Assembly: GCF_018398335.1 (NCBI RefSeq)
Contig: NZ_JAHBRX010000001.1
Span: 4,208,001 to 4,272,000, forward strand
Length of the DNA: 64,000 nt
Reading direction: 5' to 3'
From: Chelatococcus sp. HY11
GTDB taxonomy: Bacteria > Pseudomonadota > Alphaproteobacteria > Rhizobiales > Beijerinckiaceae
The notes beneath the pieces are model-generated. The model was given only the letters and a program-made list of their open reading frames with translations, was not told the origin of the DNA and ran no database searches. Shown here in pieces: positions 60,872 to 64,000 of the stretch; within the stretch, counting starts at the first letter, position 1; each line of letters starts with the position of its first letter. Position numbers and translations under genes: made by a program.

Positions 60872-61480
60872 ATGCCATTCGCGCCGCCATTCAAAGAGAG
60901 CTTTCAGCCTGGAGATATCATCTTTGGTCTGGGCACATTTATGGCATATGACTTCGACAGATACAGCCATCTCGTTTCGCCAGACTTGATGCGCCAGTTA
61001 ATAAATATAAACCGGTATCTAATCAATGGAGAGAAACTAAATAGCTTTACACCGAGTGATAATTCTGAATTTCTGGCGGAAATTTTGCGCCATCCTAAAT
61101 ATAGACAAGCAGCAGATCTAGAGTATCCGGACTTCGTACGATGGAGAAAGAAGTCGAAATTTGGATTGTATTGGCATACTCACAGTGAATCAAGCGCGAC
61201 TGTGCATTTCTTCCTCGACCAATTGGACATCGCGGCTGTGATAAAAAAGAGCCATGAACATGATTATGTAACGCCATTGGGCGGGAAGCGCAGATCGATC
61301 ACTGGCTCTGAGTTGCGGTGGATATACCGAAATCGGCATGACCCCCAAGTGCAGAAAAGCGTTCAGTTCTGGCGGAATGGATATCCCGAGTATCCTCCTT
61401 GGGATGCGAGCTTCTGGCAAAGCCCTAGAGACTTCTGCTCATGGAAGCGCTATTGGCCTCGTCGGCTCGAACAAAGATAG
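60872..61480 (+). CDS. Orphan AT-rich gene, 202 aa, unknown
   Basis: A 202-residue protein in DNA of clearly lower GC than its surroundings. Composition is aromatic-rich (many Trp/Tyr/Phe), with YPDFVRWRKKSKFGLYWH, a VHFFLDQLDI strand-helix, SITGSELRWIYRNRHDP and VQFWRNGYPEYPPW. Conserved-looking His, Arg and Trp residues suggest a folded enzymatic or effector domain, but I do not recognise a family with confidence. No signal peptide is present. The atypical base use and isolated position indicate horizontal acquisition. Confidence 0.7.
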   Translation: MPFAPPFKESFQPGDIIFGLGTFMAYDFDRYSHLVSPDLMRQLININRYLINGEKLNSFTPSDNSEFLAEILRHPKYRQAADLEYPDFVRWRKKSKFGLYWHTHSESSATVHFFLDQLDIAAVIKKSHEHDYVTPLGGKRRSITGSELRWIYRNRHDPQVQKSVQFWRNGYPEYPPWDASFWQSPRDFCSWKRYWPRRLEQR

Positions 61481-61623
61481 GCTGCGGATTCCCGGTTTTT
61501 TAGCATCCTGGGCCTTCCTGGAGAATTGCTGTCTCCTGCAAGTTGCGCGGCATGATCGTCAGCGGGGGGGCTCTACGTCTCCCCGACTTCTTCCGACGCT
61601 ATTCATCCTCCGCCGCCGCGGAA

Positions 61624-62457
61624 TTAACTCTCCGCGAAGTCGGTCGAGATGGAGACGCTCCGCCAGTTGGCCAAGATCGCTTGGTCCGAGGCATGCTTGG
61701 CCTCTATCGCGGCAACGGTATCGCTGCCAAGTGGCAGTCGCACAGGCGGGTTGTCCGTGTCGGTGAGGCCGACCAGCACCGTTGCCAACTTGTCGGGGTC
61801 GCCTGGCTGCGCGTGGTTGAGCTCCTTCGCCACACCGCGCACGTTGCCCGCTGTCGAGTGATAGTCGGCGATGACGTTTTTACTCGCCACCAGTGAAGTC
61901 GAGTCGAGAAAGTCGGTGCGGAAATAGCCCGGCTCGATCACTGTCACATGGATGCCGAGCGGCGCGAGTTCATGGTGGAGTGCCTCTGACAAGCCTTCCA
62001 CGGCGAACTTGGTCGAGCAGTAGATGCCGAAGCCAGCTGCCGAGCGATAGCCACCTATCGACGAGATGTTAAGGATATGGCCCGAATGCTGCTTCCGCAT
62101 TGTCGGCAGTACGGCGCGCGTCACGGCGAGCAGCCCGAACACATTGGTCCGATACAGCGCCTCGACCTCCGCGCCTGTTGCTTCCTCGATCGCGCCGAGC
62201 AGGCCGTAGCCGGCGTTGTTCAGCAGCACGTCGATCCGGCCGAAACGTTCCACCGTTGCGGCGACAGCCGCCTTCGCCTGTTCTTCGTCTGTCACGTCGA
62301 GCGCGGCGGCGAGAAGATTGGGGCGTTCGCCAAAACGTTCCGACACAGTCCTCGGGTTGCGCGCCGTAGCCACGACGTTGTCGCCTCTGTCGAGCGCCAG
62401 TTCAGCGATCCTAGCGCCAAAGCCGCGAGAGGCTCCAGTGATGAACCAGGTTTTCAT
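61624..62457 (-). CDS. Short-chain dehydrogenase/reductase (SDR)
   Basis: A 277-residue classical SDR. Cofactor motif TGASRGFGARIAELAL (TGxxxGxG) at residue 8, LDVTD at about 54, NNAG at about 80, catalytic Ser in ISSIGGYRSAAG and YCSTK (Tyr-x-x-x-Lys) near 150, and PGYFRTDFLDS near 180. NAD(P) preference is not settled, though Arg after TGAS favours NADPH. Last visible gene of the minus-strand set at the right edge. Confidence 0.93.
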   Translation of the reverse strand: MKTWFITGASRGFGARIAELALDRGDNVVATARNPRTVSERFGERPNLLAAALDVTDEEQAKAAVAATVERFGRIDVLLNNAGYGLLGAIEEATGAEVEALYRTNVFGLLAVTRAVLPTMRKQHSGHILNISSIGGYRSAAGFGIYCSTKFAVEGLSEALHHELAPLGIHVTVIEPGYFRTDFLDSTSLVASKNVIADYHSTAGNVRGVAKELNHAQPGDPDKLATVLVGLTDTDNPPVRLPLGSDTVAAIEAKHASDQAILANWRSVSISTDFAES

Positions 62458-62558
62458 GGTCGTGTCCCTTTACGTGCACGGTCGGACTCGCCGACAGGTT
62501 GATAATCGCATCAGGGGCGCGCGGCTGTCCGCATTTGCGCCCCTTGCCTTGGCGAGAG

Positions 62559-63053
62559 CTACTGGTTAAGCTTGACGCGGGTCCACAGATCGTTGAACGC
62601 GATGCTGTCGTAGAACGCCGTCGCCTTGACGATCTTGCCGTCTTGCATGTCGAGGAACCAAGCATAGGTGTTCACATAGGGCTTGCCATCTTTTGCCGTA
62701 CCAGCCGCGTCGAAATGGATGATGACAGTGGTGCCATCAGAATAGATGTCACGAATTACCGGTTTCAGCCCGACGCTCATGCGCTCAACGAAGGGCCGAA
62801 TAACTTGGCCGAGGAATGCCTCGCGGCTGGGATAAGTCTTCGATGCCAATGAGTTGCCTGTGATGGTCCATACGGCGTCTTCGGCAAGCAGGTCGTAGGG
62901 GCTACCGGTGCCGGCCGCCCAGGCGTCGAACGAACGCTGGACGATCGTCTTGTTCTCCTTGCCCGAGGATTTGTTCGCCTGCGCGACCGGAATGAAGGCA
63001 GCCGTGGCGAGACTTGCTGCGGCGATCGCGATGAGAGGGCTCAAGCTGGTCAT
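62559..63053 (-). CDS. Exported NTF2-fold (SnoaL-like) protein
   Basis: A 164-residue protein. ATG 63053 (MTSLSPLIAIAAA) has AAAGG upstream; a GTG three codons earlier is less likely. A Sec signal ends near PVAQA-N. The mature cone-shaped fold has TIVQRSFDAWAAG, LLAEDAVWTITG, AFLGQVIRPFVERM, TTVIIHFDAAGTAKDGKPYVNTYAWFLDMQDGKIVKATAFYDS. This matches polyketide-cyclase-like ester/ketone binding domains (nuclear transport factor 2 superfamily). Located between two SDR genes, so an associated role in small-molecule reduction is possible. Confidence 0.88.
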   Translation of the reverse strand: MTSLSPLIAIAAASLATAAFIPVAQANKSSGKENKTIVQRSFDAWAAGTGSPYDLLAEDAVWTITGNSLASKTYPSREAFLGQVIRPFVERMSVGLKPVIRDIYSDGTTVIIHFDAAGTAKDGKPYVNTYAWFLDMQDGKIVKATAFYDSIAFNDLWTRVKLNQ

Positions 63054-63166
63054 ATCCGTCACCTTTCTTTCGTTGCAACAACGCCTTACGGAGGGCGCTT
63101 TACCAGTATGGGAAGGGAGAGAGGGAGCGGCGGTCGAAGAACCACCGCTTCAAAGGACTTTCGTGC

Positions 63167-63976
63167 TCAGATCTGGTTGTCCCAAGCAGCGATCTGGTGC
63201 TGCTTCAGCATGTCCTCGATCACTTTCGGCACCACGTTGCGGAACTTCCCGGTGTCGGCCGGCACGACTTCGATCATGCGGTCGATCATCTCTTTCGGAT
63301 CCATCTTGCCTTCCGGCGTGGCGAAGAAATCGTCAAAGCCCTTGCGCAGATCGGCGCGCTTGGTGAAGTTCTTCTTGTCATCCAGCCAGCGGAAGGGGTT
63401 GTCCGCCATGGTCTCGTTGTAACCAGTGTAGTAGGCGCCCGGATTGATGGTCTGGATCCTGATGCCGTAGGTGGCAAGCTCCTGCTGCAACGCTTCGGCG
63501 ATCGATTCCAGCGCGTGCTTGGTCGAGACGTAGGTGCCCCAGTTGGCCGGCGTGAACAGGCCGCCCATGGACGAAGTGAAGACCACCTTCTTGCCGTTGC
63601 TGTTACCCTCGCGCACCCAGCGCTGGATCACGCCTTGGGTGAGGACGAGCGGCAGGAAGACATTGATCTCGAAGTTGCGGCGCACGAGATCGACCGGGAT
63701 CTCCCAGACCGGACCGGCTTCACCCTGGCCGGCATTGTTCCAGAGGATGTCGAAATCCCAGGACTGCGCCTGCCTGATATCATAGGGATCGGTGAGGTCG
63801 AGGCGTTCGACGCGGAAATTCTTCAGGCCGAGTTGCTCCGCTTCCTCGCGCAGCGGCGTCACCTGTGGCGAAACCTGAACAGTGGCGATGATGTTGTGGC
63901 CGTTCTTGGCCATCCCGATGGCGGCGCCTTTGCCGAAGCCGGAACCTGCGCCTGTGATAAGAATGGTCTTGGACAT
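63167..63976 (-). CDS. Short-chain dehydrogenase/reductase (SDR)
   Basis: A 269-residue SDR. ATG 63976 has AAGGAA 7 nt upstream. Cofactor motif TGAGSGFGKGAAIGMA at residue 8, LDLTD, NNAGQGEAG near 80, Ser in TSSMGGLF and YVSTKHALESIAEAL (catalytic Tyr and Lys) near 150, and PGAYYTGYNETM. Its C-terminal third is longer and more charged (DPKEMIDRMIEVVPAD) than in the companion SDR at 61624, so the two are not recent duplicates. First of three same-strand genes spaced by about 100 nt. Confidence 0.93.
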   Translation of the reverse strand: MSKTILITGAGSGFGKGAAIGMAKNGHNIIATVQVSPQVTPLREEAEQLGLKNFRVERLDLTDPYDIRQAQSWDFDILWNNAGQGEAGPVWEIPVDLVRRNFEINVFLPLVLTQGVIQRWVREGNSNGKKVVFTSSMGGLFTPANWGTYVSTKHALESIAEALQQELATYGIRIQTINPGAYYTGYNETMADNPFRWLDDKKNFTKRADLRKGFDDFFATPEGKMDPKEMIDRMIEVVPADTGKFRNVVPKVIEDMLKQHQIAAWDNQI

Positions 63977-64000
63977 GGTCGTTCCTTTCTTTGAGTTGGG

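Overview
The window is high-GC DNA from an alphaproteobacterium of the order Hyphomicrobiales (Rhizobiales). The reasons are a C4-pathway 5-aminolevulinate synthase (hemA), the murA - DUF2948 - hisD - UPF0262 - low-Mr phosphatase gene string that is conserved in that order, GcvA-type LysR and ROK regulators, a RIME-like intergenic palindrome element, and many Tat-exported binding proteins. I cannot name the genus. No phage, plasmid, transposase or CRISPR array is visible.

Layout. 0-3.1 kb: two tandem family-5 peptide-binding proteins (minus strand, first one cut by the window edge). 3.4-11 kb: single metabolic genes (class I aminotransferase, AbrB-like membrane protein, fumarylpyruvate/ketopentenoate-type hydratase, DUF985 cupin, small membrane proteins, a class III cyclase with a helical N-terminal region, a zinc alcohol dehydrogenase). 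11.2-18.2 kb: housekeeping core with tRNA-Thr(GGT), hemA, murA, DUF2948, hisD, UPF0262 and phosphatase. 18.2-24 kb: TerC with a structured leader, an OmpR/EnvZ-type two-component pair with a perfect TGTAACG palindrome upstream, and small proteins including a 25-residue membrane peptide. 24-30 kb: ROK repressor, Gfo/Idh/MocA oxidoreductase, ribokinase and a succinate-semialdehyde-type dehydrogenase, with an AT-rich DUF7336-like gene wedged in. 30-38 kb: small conserved genes, a frameshifted arylsulfatase, an HSL-family esterase, and an RTX-like repeat protein.

38.5-59.2 kb is the most interesting part: a catabolic island of about 17 genes. On the minus strand are a PotD-like binding protein, a D-2-hydroxyacid dehydrogenase, a 2-ketoarginine decarboxylase (AruI) homologue, an aldehyde dehydrogenase and a TauE exporter. 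A LysR gene, also on the minus strand, lies next to and points away from the plus-strand set: agmatinase-family ureohydrolase, acyl-CoA-dehydrogenase-like flavoprotein, PotABC-like importer, TrzA/AtzA-type amidohydrolase, a second paralogous binding protein, alpha/beta hydrolase, luciferase-like monooxygenase, GDSL esterase and ACMSD-like amidohydrolase. Read together, a 2-hydroxy-5-guanidinovalerate (argininic acid) or 2-ketoarginine route to 4-guanidinobutyrate and then GABA plus urea is a reasonable inference. The two flavoproteins, two hydrolases and two amidohydrolases suggest that the true imported substrate is a larger guanidino- or amide-containing compound. This assignment is inferred from gene families and context only.

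59.5-64 kb: an L,D-transpeptidase-fold lipoprotein lacking the usual catalytic His and Arg, an AT-rich orphan gene, and a minus-strand set of two short-chain dehydrogenases around an exported NTF2-fold protein.
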